From: Actinomyces oris
GTDB taxonomy: Bacteria; Actinomycetota; Actinomycetes; Actinomycetales; Actinomycetaceae
NCBI RefSeq assembly: GCF_001937445.1
Contig: NZ_MSKS01000030.1
Span: 1-33,999, forward strand
Direction: 5' to 3'
Length of the DNA: 33,999 nt
A model generated the notes under the pieces. It was not told where the DNA came from, did no database searches, and was given only the letters and a program-made list of their open reading frames with translations. Each line of letters begins with the position of its first letter. Within the stretch, counting starts at the first letter, position 1. This document shows, in pieces, positions 1-7,160 of the stretch. A program made the position numbers and the translations under genes.

Positions 1-587
1 TCGCACTGGCGGCGCAGGCGGTGGGCGTCGTGGCGGGCCGCCACCGGGGTGATCCACTGGCTGGTGCCGTCAGCGGCGGCGATACGGCCGTCGAGGGTGG
101 CGGCGAGCTTCCACGTCACCATGGGGCGTCCGCGGGTCACGGCCAGGAGCCACGGGCGGTTGAGACGCGCGGCCTCCTGGGCGCACAGCCCACGCCGTAC
201 CCGCACGCCGGCGGCCTCCAGTGCCGCCGCGCCGCCTCCGGCCTGCTCGGTCGGGTCGTCCTGGGCGTAGATGACCTCGGCCACGCCGGCGTCGAGGAGC
301 GCCTGGACGCACGGGCCGGTGCGGCCCTGGTGATTGCACGGCTCGAGGGTGACCAGGACGCTCGCTCCTCGGGCGGAGGCGCCTGTCGTGGCGAGGTTCG
401 CCAGTGCGTCAACCTCGGCGTGGGCGGTGCCGGTACCACGGTGATGGCCCTCGGCGAGGACGTCGCCGTCGGCGGAGAGGATGACGCAGCCAACCCGGGG
501 GTTGGGGCCGGGCGGGGCGTCGGGGGAGACCGCGGCCCGTAGGGCGCGCTGCATTGCGGCCGTCTGCACGGTGGTGAACGAGGTCAT
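1..587 (-). CDS. ribD: RibD, riboflavin biosynthesis deaminase/reductase (3' part outside window)
   Basis: RibD deaminates the pyrimidine product of GTP cyclohydrolase II and then reduces its ribosyl side chain. About 195 N-terminal residues are present; the reading frame runs off the left edge. Visible in order: PNPRVGCV at residues 28-35, the zinc/catalytic HAE at 56-58, the zinc cysteines C84 and C93 in a PCNHQGRTGPC motif, and the start of the reductase domain (KLAATLDGRIA, then SQWI). The ATG at 587 is chosen because GGGAGAG lies 6 bases upstream and the deaminase domain begins directly after it. In-frame ATGs at 629 and 665 would add a low-complexity tail and lack a comparable ribosome-binding site. 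Expression is very probably controlled by the FMN riboswitch upstream. Other riboflavin genes may follow off the left edge, which cannot be seen. Confidence 0.95.
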   Translation of the reverse strand, partial: MTSFTTVQTAAMQRALRAAVSPDAPPGPNPRVGCVILSADGDVLAEGHHRGTGTAHAEVDALANLATTGASARGASVLVTLEPCNHQGRTGPCVQALLDAGVAEVIYAQDDPTEQAGGGAAALEAAGVRVRRGLCAQEAARLNRPWLLAVTRGRPMVTWKLAATLDGRIAAADGTSQWITPVAARHDAHRLRRQC

Positions 588-593
588 CCGGTC

Positions 594-619
594 CTCTCCC
601 TCGGGTGCGCTGGGGAGAG
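594..619 (-). promoter_or_regulatory. Hairpin that can sequester the ribD Shine-Dalgarno sequence
   Basis: In the ribD mRNA, CTCTCCC (619-613) can pair perfectly over 7 bp with GGGAGAG (600-594), which is the ribD ribosome-binding site. The loop is 12 nt. No U-tract follows. This suggests that the FMN riboswitch acts on translation initiation rather than by a terminator. A second GC-rich hairpin lies upstream (stem 636-641 with 648-653). Confidence 0.6.
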
Positions 620-675
620 ACACCGCCATGACGGAGTGCCGGGTGCACGGCACCAGGCGAGGCATGGTGTGTCCC

Positions 676-801
676 GTGTGCGCTTCCCATCCGGACTCTC
701 ACCGTCGGTCCAGGAGTTCCACCTGGTCAGCCGGCCGCTGGATGCGACCGGGTCGCGGACTGTTACCGCCGGTTCGGACTTTCACCGACCCCAGAGCACA
801 C
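676..801 (-). promoter_or_regulatory. FMN riboswitch (RFN element)
   Basis: The minus strand carries the conserved RFN blocks in order: GGGGTCGGTGAAAGTCCG, ACCGGCGGTAACAGTC, GCGACC, GACCGACGGTGAGAGTC and CCGGATGGGA. The closing P1 helix can form between GTGTGC (801-796) and GCACAC (681-676). The element ends about 90 nt upstream of the ribD start, inside its 5' UTR. FMN binding would reduce ribD expression. The family is recognised from its conserved core; no covariance model was run. Confidence 0.95.
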
Positions 802-821
802 GAGCTCATCTCGTTGGGGAG

Positions 822-851
822 AATGTACCGCGCGCGAGTGCGTTCAGTCAC
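822..851 (-). promoter_or_regulatory. Candidate ribD promoter
   Basis: Minus strand: GTGACT (851-846) as -35, an 18-nt spacer, and TACATT (827-822) as -10. Each hexamer matches the sigma-70-type consensus at 4 of 6 positions. Transcription would start near 815, just before the riboswitch, giving a 5' UTR of about 230 nt. Confidence 0.45.
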
Positions 852-895
852 CTCTCCGCAGCTATGTGACCATCCACACCTCGGCGGGGTGTCCG

Positions 896-934
896 GGTGC
901 GGGCGCACCGCGGGAGGGTGGCCCGCACCGGGCC
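896..934 (-). terminator. Tandem GC hairpins after the DUF1846 gene, possible terminator
   Basis: Directly after the DUF1846 stop codon there is a 6-bp stem GGCCCG/CGGGCC with a 3-nt loop (920-934). A second small hairpin GGTGC/GCACC follows (896-909). No U-tract follows, so this could be an intrinsic terminator of the U-poor actinobacterial kind or may simply be GC-rich spacer. Confidence 0.35.
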
Positions 935-2422
935 TCACTTCTTGCGGTACAGGGACTTGGTGGCGTAGACGGGCTCGTTGGTGACCTGCACGCCCAGGGC
1001 GCGGAAGATGCCCTCGTCCACCGGGCCCAGGATCGTGGAGGTGTGGACGTCGCAGCCCCGCAGCGTCTCGAGCTGGTCGAGGGCCTTGCGGGCGTTGTCG
1101 TCCCCGTTGGCGGACACGGCCAGGGCGATGAGCACCTCGTCGGTGTGCAGGCGCGGGTTGCGGCTGCCCAGCTCCTGTGTCTTGAGCCTCTGGATGGGTT
1201 CGATGGAGGCCGGGGCCAGCAGGTTGATGTGGTCATCGATCCCGGCCAGGAGCTTGAGGGCGTTGAGCAGCATCGCAGAGGAGCACCCCAGCAAGGCGGA
1301 GGTCTTGCCCGTCACGATGCGCCCGTCGGGCAGCTCGATCGCCGAGGCCGGCTCGCCGGTGGCCTCAGCCACCTCCAGCGCGGGCCGTACGACGGGGCGG
1401 TCCTCCTTGCTCACCCCCACCTTGGCCATGAGCAGCCCGATCCGCTGGGACTGGACGGGGACGATGACCTCGCGCTTCTCGGCAACCAGTGCCCGGTAGT
1501 AGCGGCGGATGATCTCCTGGCAGGCGGCCTGCCGGCAGGCCTCATCGTCGCTGATGCAGTTGCCGGCCATGTTGACGCCCATGTCCGTGGGGGAGGCGTA
1601 AGGTGAGGAGCCCAGGATCTCCTCGAACAGGCGGCTCAGGACCGGGAAGACCTCGACGTCGCGGTTGTAGTTGACGGTCTGGACGCCGTGGGCCGCCAGG
1701 TGGAAGGGGTCGATCATGTTGACGTCGTCGAGGTCGGCGGTGGCGGCCTCGTAGGCGATGTTGACCGGGTGGTCCAGGGGCAGGTTCCAGATCGGGAAGG
1801 TCTCGAACTTCGCGTAGCCCGAGGAGATGCCCCGCTGGTGGTCGTGGTAGATCTGGGACAGGCAGGTGGCCATCTTGCCGCTGCCAGGGCCGGGGGCGGT
1901 GACGACCACGAGGTCCCGTTTGGTCTCGATGTACTCGTTGCGCCCGTAGCCCTCCGCCGAGACGATGCGGGCGACGTCACCGGGGTAGCCGGGGATGGGG
2001 AAGTGACGGTAGACCGTGATGTCCAGCGCCTCCAGCTTGCGCTTGAAGTCGTGGGCCTGGCGGTTGTCATCAGTCCACTGGGTCACGACGACGCTGCCCA
2101 CGTAGAGCCCGTAGCTGCGGAAGGCGTCGATGTGGCGCAGCAGGTCGTCCTCGTAGGGGATGCCCAGGTCCGCGCGGACCTTGTTTCGGGCGAGGTGCTT
2201 GGCGTTGACCGCCATGACGATCTCGACCTCGTCGGCCAGCTCGGCGAGCATGACGATCTTGTTGTCCGGGGTGAAGCCCGGCAGCACGCGCGAGGCGTGC
2301 ATGTCGTCGATGAGCTTGCCGCCGAACTCCAGATAGAGCTTGCCGCCGAACTGGGCGCGGCGCTCCGCGATGTGGCTGGACTGCATCCGCAGGTACTTGT
2401 CGCGGTCGAATCCGATGCGCAA
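935..2422 (-). CDS. DUF1846 family protein
   Basis: A 495-residue protein that matches the DUF1846 family along its whole length as I know it; the biochemical role of the family is not established. A glycine-rich stretch [10 protein letters not shown] at residues 176-185 resembles a P-loop, so nucleotide binding is possible. No signal peptide or membrane segment is visible. The start is a TTG at 2422, supported by AAGGAG 8 bases upstream and by the fit of the N-terminus ([10 protein letters not shown]). The gene lies 44 bp after the rpsT terminator and no clear promoter is seen between them. It may therefore depend on read-through from rpsT or on a promoter I cannot recognise. Confidence 0.88.
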   Translation of the reverse strand: MRIGFDRDKYLRMQSSHIAERRAQFGGKLYLEFGGKLIDDMHASRVLPGFTPDNKIVMLAELADEVEIVMAVNAKHLARNKVRADLGIPYEDDLLRHIDAFRSYGLYVGSVVVTQWTDDNRQAHDFKRKLEALDITVYRHFPIPGYPGDVARIVSAEGYGRNEYIETKRDLVVVTAPGPGSGKMATCLSQIYHDHQRGISSGYAKFETFPIWNLPLDHPVNIAYEAATADLDDVNMIDPFHLAAHGVQTVNYNRDVEVFPVLSRLFEEILGSSPYASPTDMGVNMAGNCISDDEACRQAACQEIIRRYYRALVAEKREVIVPVQSQRIGLLMAKVGVSKEDRPVVRPALEVAEATGEPASAIELPDGRIVTGKTSALLGCSSAMLLNALKLLAGIDDHINLLAPASIEPIQRLKTQELGSRNPRLHTDEVLIALAVSANGDDNARKALDQLETLRGCDVHTSTILGPVDEGIFRALGVQVTNEPVYATKSLYRKK

Positions 2423-2466
2423 TGGGCTCTCCTTGAAGCGGTCTGATGAACGGGTGGAGGGGGTGG

Positions 2467-2503
2467 AAAAAAGAGGAGGACGCCTCCCCGGAGGGAGGCG
2501 CCC
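2467..2503 (-). terminator. Rho-independent terminator of rpsT
   Basis: Minus strand: a perfect 8-bp stem CGCCTCCC/GGGAGGCG (2500-2493 with 2488-2481) with a TCCG tetraloop. It is followed shortly by a run of six T (2472-2467). It lies 27 bp after the rpsT stop codon and is the most canonical terminator in the window. Confidence 0.9.
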
Positions 2504-2529
2504 TTCAGATGCTCACTGCTGCGGTGGCC

Positions 2530-2790
2530 TCAGAGGGAGGCGACGCGCTTGGCGAGCTTGGACTTGCGGTTGGCGGCCTGGTTCTTGTGGATGACGCCCT
2601 TGGAGACGGCCTTGTCCAGCTTGCGGGAGGCGGCCTTGAGGTGCTCGAGTGCGGCGTCCTTGTCACCGGCCTCGACGGCCTCGCGCACGCGGCGCACGTA
2701 GGTCTTGAGCTCGGACTTGACGGACTTGTTGCGCAGGCGGGCCTTCTCGTTGGTCTTGATGCGCTTGATCTGGGACTTGATGTTCGCCAC
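2530..2790 (-). CDS. rpsT: 30S ribosomal protein S20
   Basis: S20 binds 16S rRNA early in 30S subunit assembly. The 86-residue product has the family's usual length. Its N-terminus is typical ([20 protein letters not shown]), it is Lys/Arg rich, and it ends in a helical segment with [16 protein letters not shown]. The start is GTG at 2790, because the family begins with (M)ANIKSQ; frames extending further upstream do not resemble S20. It is a single-gene unit closed by a strong terminator. The 240 bp upstream, to the MazF-like gene, hold no gene. A TGATACAG sequence near 2930 on the minus strand could belong to a promoter, but no convincing -35 was found. Confidence 0.96.
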   Translation of the reverse strand: MANIKSQIKRIKTNEKARLRNKSVKSELKTYVRRVREAVEAGDKDAALEHLKAASRKLDKAVSKGVIHKNQAANRKSKLAKRVASL

Positions 2791-3030
2791 GGTGAAACTT
2801 TCTCGCGTCTGATTGGTCGATGGCCGGAGAGAGGGTTCGCGCCACGGGCTGACATGAGGTGGTGGGGCACCTGGCTGACCCGGTCGCCGGACCCCGCAGC
2901 CGGCCAGGCCAGAGGTCCAGTAGGCGACTGTATCATTCAGGTTCCCCATGCCCCCAGGCGCGAAGCGGGGTCGAGGCGTGAGGTGCATCGCCCCATGAGC
3001 CTTCGCATCCTGGCGGCGCTGCGGAGGCGA

Positions 3031-3612
3031 TCAGGAGTGGTGGTGGCGCAGGGCGGCCACGACGCCGTCAAAGACCTCACGCTTCATCGTGGCCCCCTCG
3101 CGGCGCACGGAGGCCGGCTCCACCAGGAGCAGACGGTCCAGGCGCACCTCACTGGGGCGGCCCTGACGGTCCCAGTCACCGGTGCCGACGTCGTACCAGA
3201 AACGACCCCAGCGCGCCTCCTGGGCGGCGTCGCGGTCGTGGTCCTTGCTCGTCATCTGGGCCACGACCAGACGGGTCTCATGGCGGGCCACGACCAGGAC
3301 CGGCCGGTCCTTGCCCCGGGAGGGATCCTCCTCGAAGGGCACCCAGGCCCACACCACCTCGCCGGGGTCGGCCTCGCCGTCCGGGTCGGGGGAGTAGCTG
3401 AAGGCGGGCAGCCCCAGGGCGGAGACGTCGTAGACGCTGACGCCTCGCGACGAGGGGGCCGCCGACGACTTGGGAGCGCGGACCTGAGCAGGCTCAGCGG
3501 AACCGGATGGCGTGCTGCCGGACGTGCCGGACGGCGCCGAGGGCTTCTGGGCAAGTGCGTCGGAGGCGGCGTGCCCGAGCAGGGTGAGGATCCGGTTGAG
3601 AAGGCTGGCCAT
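3031..3612 (-). CDS. MazF/PemK-fold protein with disordered N-terminal region, no antitoxin partner seen
   Basis: Residues about 84-190 resemble the PemK/MazF toxin fold: GEVVWAWVPF at 84-93, KDRPVLVV at 101-108 and MTSKDHD at 120-126. These correspond to the GdI, RPvlV and T-containing loops of MazF ribonucleases. Residues 20-60 are a Ser/Pro/Ala-rich, probably disordered linker that MazF lacks, so the protein (193 residues) is much longer than the usual ~110. The ATG at 3612 is preferred over the GTG at 3621 because AGGGTGG is correctly spaced only for the ATG. No antitoxin gene flanks it. It may be a solitary actinobacterial family member with another role, so ribonuclease activity should not be assumed. 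Confidence 0.75.
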   Translation of the reverse strand: MASLLNRILTLLGHAASDALAQKPSAPSGTSGSTPSGSAEPAQVRAPKSSAAPSSRGVSVYDVSALGLPAFSYSPDPDGEADPGEVVWAWVPFEEDPSRGKDRPVLVVARHETRLVVAQMTSKDHDRDAAQEARWGRFWYDVGTGDWDRQGRPSEVRLDRLLLVEPASVRREGATMKREVFDGVVAALRHHHS

Positions 3613-3675
3613 GGGCGCCACCCTACCGTCGGGCGGGATGGGGTGGCCGCCGCAGGCTCACGGCGGCAACCAGCA

Positions 3676-3719
3676 CCACCGGTGGCCCCGCCCCGAAGCA
3701 GGAGGAGGACCACCGGTGG
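3676..3719. repeat. Two copies of a 10-bp palindrome, CCACCGGTGG
   Basis: CCACCGGTGG occurs at 3676-3685 and 3710-3719. Each copy is self-complementary, so the two can also pair with each other as a 10-bp stem with a 24-nt loop. They lie between the stop of the secreted paralogue at 3776 and the MazF-like gene. A terminator for the upstream gene or a two-site operator are both possible. Confidence 0.5.
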
Positions 3720-3775
3720 CGCCGGCGAATGCGCCGATGATGCGGTGCACCCGCAAGGCCCGCATCGTGAAGGTG

Positions 3776-5287
3776 CTAGTTCCCGGTGCGCGTCATGGGG
3801 GTGCAGAGCGTGTGGGTCCCGGCCTCGGTGCCGCCGTAGCTGCCGTCGACGTCGATCTGCATGGTCAGTCCCTGGGAGGGGTCCTGGGGGTCGCAGGTGC
3901 CCAGGGACTTCCAGGTGTCCTCGGTGACCGCCTCGGCGTTGACCTGGTAGGTGCTGGTGAAGGTCATCGTGGTTGACGAGTGGGCGTTCAGGGAGGCTCC
4001 GGTGCGCAATGACAAGGAGCCGTCATCCTGAAGGGCATAGCTGTCCGGGCCGACCCACCGCGGGGTACCGGTACCCGTGACGCTCTTGAGGGTGAAACCG
4101 GAGGGGATCCGGGGGCGCAGGACGATATCGGAGCTGCTCCCCCCGGCGTCGGTGTTGTTGGTGAAGGTGATGGTGTAGCCGACCTCGACCTCGTAGGTGC
4201 CGGTGGGGGCGGCCTCGACCAGGAGATCCGTGGGATGAGTCTCCACCTCAACCACCGGCCGGTCCTTGGTGTAGTCGCTGGAGAAGGTCTGTCCGCCGGT
4301 GGTCAGTGCGGCCGTGACCCGGTTGCGACCCACGACGCCGGTCAGGTCGACCTGGCAGGTGATCTCCTTGCCCTGGGGGACCTTCGCTGTACCGCTGGAG
4401 ACCGTGAGGTTCTCGCTCGGTCCCGTGGCGGAGACGACCTTGCCGCCGAAAGCCGTCAGGTCGCAAGTCAGGGCGCCCACCTGGGCCTGCCCCCTGGACC
4501 TGACGGCGGAGATGGTGAAGTCGGACAGGGGCGTGGTGGAGTCGTTCCTTGCCGTCATGGTGAAGCGGGCGGCGTCCTTGGCGGCGCCGTCGACCGCGAC
4601 CTCCTTGGCGGACACGGTGGCGTGAGCCTCGCTGGCAGCGGGCTTGTGTGCGCTGACAGTGGGCCGAAGAATCGCGTTGCGCGTGGAGACCTCGATGGTG
4701 GGGGTGACACGGTAGCTGCGCGCATCCGCACCGGGCGCCACCACCGTGGTCCCCAGATCCAGGTCGACGTAGCTGCTCTTGTCCCATTGGGTGTAGAAGT
4801 TGATCTCATAGGTCAGCTTCAGGTGCTCAGGAGTGCAGGACACAGTTTTGACCGAGCCGATGGACTCGTTCAGCAGCGGGTTGTACAGCTCAGAGATGGA
4901 ACTCAGCTCGGACTCCGCTATCAACGCCGGGGGCTCACCCTCGCCCTTGTCGATGTAGAAGGAGCTCGTCCCGGCCACCTCGTCACCGTTCTGGGAAGGG
5001 CAGGACCAGGTCCACTGACCCGGCACGGAATCGGCCTCGATGGTGACGTTCGTGGAGCTCTTCGGGGCGATGGCCGATGGGATGCGGACCCTCCAGCTCA
5101 GGCAGCCCTCGGCATTGCCGGAGCCGTGGCAGCCGGCGCTGGCCGTGTGGTAGCGCCCCTCCACGGTGATGTCGGTATCAGCGGACGCCGGGGCGGCGAC
5201 GGCAGCAGCGGCGATGAGAGGAAGAGCCAGGGCGATGCGCAGGAGGCGCCGCCACGGACGAGCGGGTGGGGAGGATGGGGAGTGCAT
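3776..5287 (-). CDS. Secreted cysteine-containing protein, paralogue A
   Basis: I do not recognise a named family. The 503-residue product begins with a signal peptide: basic PARPWRRLLR, a hydrophobic core, then an APASA cleavage site before DTD at about residue 37. No LPXTG motif, C-terminal hydrophobic anchor or membrane helix is present, so the mature protein is probably released or attached non-covalently. It has eight cysteines, all conserved in the neighbouring paralogue, which suggests disulfide bonds. The C-terminal third (TYEVEVGYTITFTNNTDA, then IPSGFTLKSVTG) resembles the beta-sandwich DUF11-like repeats of surface proteins; this is an inference. The ATG at 5287 has AAAGG 7 bases upstream and is followed at once by the signal peptide. 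The longer frame to 5374 would bury the signal sequence. Confidence 0.8.
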   Translation of the reverse strand: MHSPSSPPARPWRRLLRIALALPLIAAAAVAAPASADTDITVEGRYHTASAGCHGSGNAEGCLSWRVRIPSAIAPKSSTNVTIEADSVPGQWTWSCPSQNGDEVAGTSSFYIDKGEGEPPALIAESELSSISELYNPLLNESIGSVKTVSCTPEHLKLTYEINFYTQWDKSSYVDLDLGTTVVAPGADARSYRVTPTIEVSTRNAILRPTVSAHKPAASEAHATVSAKEVAVDGAAKDAARFTMTARNDSTTPLSDFTISAVRSRGQAQVGALTCDLTAFGGKVVSATGPSENLTVSSGTAKVPQGKEITCQVDLTGVVGRNRVTAALTTGGQTFSSDYTKDRPVVEVETHPTDLLVEAAPTGTYEVEVGYTITFTNNTDAGGSSSDIVLRPRIPSGFTLKSVTGTGTPRWVGPDSYALQDDGSLSLRTGASLNAHSSTTMTFTSTYQVNAEAVTEDTWKSLGTCDPQDPSQGLTMQIDVDGSYGGTEAGTHTLCTPMTRTGN

Positions 5288-5300
5288 GAGCACGCCTTTC
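5217..5300 (-). repeat. 84-bp perfect repeat, copy 1 (5' end of paralogue A)
   Basis: This stretch is identical, base for base by eye, to 6879-6962. It covers the ribosome-binding site, the start codon and most of the signal-peptide codons. The flanking DNA diverges sharply on the upstream side. Confidence 0.9.
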
Positions 5301-5347
5301 GGTGAGGTGAATGGAGTTTTGGATTCCCGTTGTGGGAGAAAGTCATG

Positions 5348-5388
5348 TGAAGGTCGGATAGGTGAGGTACTCACCTATCCGACCTTCA
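5348..5388. terminator. Perfect 19-bp inverted repeat between the secreted paralogues
   Basis: GAAGGTCGGATAGGTGA (5349-5365) is the exact reverse complement of 5371-5387. The outer T-A pair and the inner G-C pair extend this to 19 bp with a 3-nt loop. It lies 31 bp after the stop of paralogue B and about 60 bp before the start of paralogue A. No U-tract follows on the minus strand. A terminator for paralogue B is the simplest reading; an operator for paralogue A is also possible. Confidence 0.65.
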
Positions 5389-5419
5389 TCCAGTCGGGCT
5401 GATCGACCTGTGCTCGTGC

Positions 5420-6949
5420 TCAGTTCTTCGTGCGCGTCACGACGGTGCAGGCAGAGTAGGTGCCGGGCTCAACCCCGTCGCTGCCGACGACGTCGATCTG
5501 GGTGGTCAGTCCCTTGGAGGGGTCCTTGGGGTCGCAGGTGCCCAGGGACTTCCAGGTGTCCTCGGTGACCGCCTCGGCCTTGACCTCGTAGAAGGCGGTG
5601 AAGGTCATCGTGGTTGACGAGTGGGCGTACAGGGTGTCGCCCGTGGACAGGGGTATGGAGCCATCGGGCTGGAGCGCGTAGTCGTCCGGGCTGATCCACC
5701 ACGGGACGCCACTGTCCAACACGTACATGAAGCTGAAGCCGGCCGGGATCGGGGGGTGCAGGACGATATTGGAGGTCTGTCCTACGGCGTCGGTGGTGTT
5801 GGTGAAGGTGACGGAGTAGCCGATCTCGACCTCGTAGGTGCCGGTGGGGGCGGCCTCCACGCTGCGATCAGTAGGCTGGACCTTCACCTCGCTGATGGGC
5901 CGGTCCTTGGTGTAGTCGCTGGAGAAGGACTGCTTGCCGGTGGTCAGTGCGGCCGTGACCCGGTTGCGACCCGTGATGCCGGTGAGGTCCACCTGGCAGG
6001 TGATCTCCTTGCCCTGAGGGACCTTCGCCGCTCCGCTGGAGACCGTGAGGTTCTCGGCCGGTCCTGTGGCGGAGACGACCTTGCCTCCGAAGGCGGTCAG
6101 GTCGCAGGTCAGAGCACCTACCTGTGCCTGTCCCCTGGTCCGGCCGGCGGAGATGGTGAAGTTGGACAGGGGTGTGGTGGAGTCGTTCCGCGCCGTCATG
6201 GTGAAGCGGGAGGTGTCCTTGGCGGCGCCGTCGACCGCGACCTCCTGGGTGGACACGGTGGCGTGAGCCGCACTGGCAGCGGGCTTGTGAGCCGTCGCGT
6301 TGGGCGTGAGAACCAGGCTGCCCGTGGAGGTCGTGATCTTCGGGCTGAAGGTGTAGCTGCGCGCGTCCGCGCCGGGAGCCACGACTGTGGTCCCCAGGTC
6401 CAGGTCGAGATAGGAGCTCTGGTCCCGGGCGGAGTCGAAGTCGACCTCGTAGGTCAGGCTCAGGTGCTCAGGAGTGCAGGAAGCGGCTGTGACCGAGCCG
6501 GCGCTGTCCCCGTGCTGGTTGTAGTAGAGATGGTCGAAGAAACCCAGGCCGGAGCCGGCCAGCTTCGATACGGGCTCGTCCTTGCCCCTGTCGATGTAGA
6601 AGGCACTGGTTCCGGCCACCCTGTCGCCGTCCGGAGAGGGACAGGACCAGGTCCACTGACCCGGCACGGAGTCGGCCTCAATAGTGATGGTGGCGGATGC
6701 GTTCGGGGCGACGGTCGAGGGGACTCGCACCCCCCAGCTCAGACAGCCGTCGGCACTGTCGGAGCCGTGGCAGCCGGTGCCGGCGGAATGATAGCGCCCC
6801 TCCACGGTGATACCGGTGTCCGGGGCGGCGGTTGGGACGGCTGCGCTCACCGGAGCGGCGACGGCGCCGACGGTGAGCAGAGGAAGAGCCAGGGCGATGC
6901 GCAGGAGGCGCCGCCACGGACGAGCGGGTGGGGAGGATGGGGAGTGCAT
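5420..6949 (-). CDS. Secreted cysteine-containing protein, paralogue B
   Basis: A 509-residue tandem paralogue of the protein encoded at 3776-5287, of no named family that I recognise. It has the same signal peptide (cleavage after a VSAAVPTA/APVSA-like stretch near residues 35-45), the same eight cysteines and the same block order. The closest block runs from VAVDGAAKD through the ALTTG..SFSSDYTKDRP segment and is nearly identical. The region after the signal peptide and the membrane-distal C-terminus are more diverged. The ATG at 6949 is chosen for the same reasons as in paralogue A. A TATATT sequence about 60 bp upstream (near 7000) could be a -10 box, but the -35 is unclear. The duplication suggests family expansion in a surface or secreted role, for example adhesion or host interaction; this is not shown by the sequence. 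Confidence 0.8.
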   Translation of the reverse strand: MHSPSSPPARPWRRLLRIALALPLLTVGAVAAPVSAAVPTAAPDTGITVEGRYHSAGTGCHGSDSADGCLSWGVRVPSTVAPNASATITIEADSVPGQWTWSCPSPDGDRVAGTSAFYIDRGKDEPVSKLAGSGLGFFDHLYYNQHGDSAGSVTAASCTPEHLSLTYEVDFDSARDQSSYLDLDLGTTVVAPGADARSYTFSPKITTSTGSLVLTPNATAHKPAASAAHATVSTQEVAVDGAAKDTSRFTMTARNDSTTPLSNFTISAGRTRGQAQVGALTCDLTAFGGKVVSATGPAENLTVSSGAAKVPQGKEITCQVDLTGITGRNRVTAALTTGKQSFSSDYTKDRPISEVKVQPTDRSVEAAPTGTYEVEIGYSVTFTNTTDAVGQTSNIVLHPPIPAGFSFMYVLDSGVPWWISPDDYALQPDGSIPLSTGDTLYAHSSTTMTFTAFYEVKAEAVTEDTWKSLGTCDPKDPSKGLTTQIDVVGSDGVEPGTYSACTVVTRTKN

Positions 6950-6962
6950 GAGCACGCCTTTC
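6879..6962 (-). repeat. 84-bp perfect repeat, copy 2 (5' end of paralogue B)
   Basis: Identical to 5217-5300. Perfect identity here, against clear divergence elsewhere in the two genes, points to recent gene conversion or to strong constraint on the start region. Confidence 0.9.
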
Positions 6963-7068
6963 ACTGAAATGATCGGAAGGGAAGCCAATCGGTCCTTTAA
7001 TATATCCCTGAACAGGGCGCTATGGAAATGGCGAAGTGCTTCTTCTACCGCGCTTCCCCGGCCTTCAT

Positions 7069-7118
7069 GAAAGGAATAGACAAAGGTCGATCGCACCCAG
7101 CTTTCGGCGCAACCGACC
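7069..7118 (-). terminator. Terminator of the trp operon
   Basis: Minus strand, 43 bp after the trpA stop: a 13-bp stem (7118-7106 with 7097-7085) that includes three G-U pairs, then the T-rich TTTGTCTATTCCTTT (7084-7070). The G-U pairs are valid only in RNA of the trp sense. That supports a function at the RNA level for this strand. Confidence 0.75.
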
Positions 7119-7160
7119 TGTGTCGTTGTTCTTCGTGACTTGTCTGCCAGACCCCGCCCA

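Noticed and set aside
588-665. A longer RibD starting at ATG 665 or 629
   Set aside because: The upstream codons overlap the regulatory hairpins, give a non-conserved tail, and the best ribosome-binding site belongs to the ATG at 587.
4235-5305. Plus-strand frames opposite both secreted paralogues (also 5621-6967)
   Set aside because: They exist in both copies only because the minus-strand genes are paralogous and GC-rich. The products are Gly/Asp/Val-rich with no recognisable domain, and the minus-strand frames have signal peptides and Shine-Dalgarno sites.
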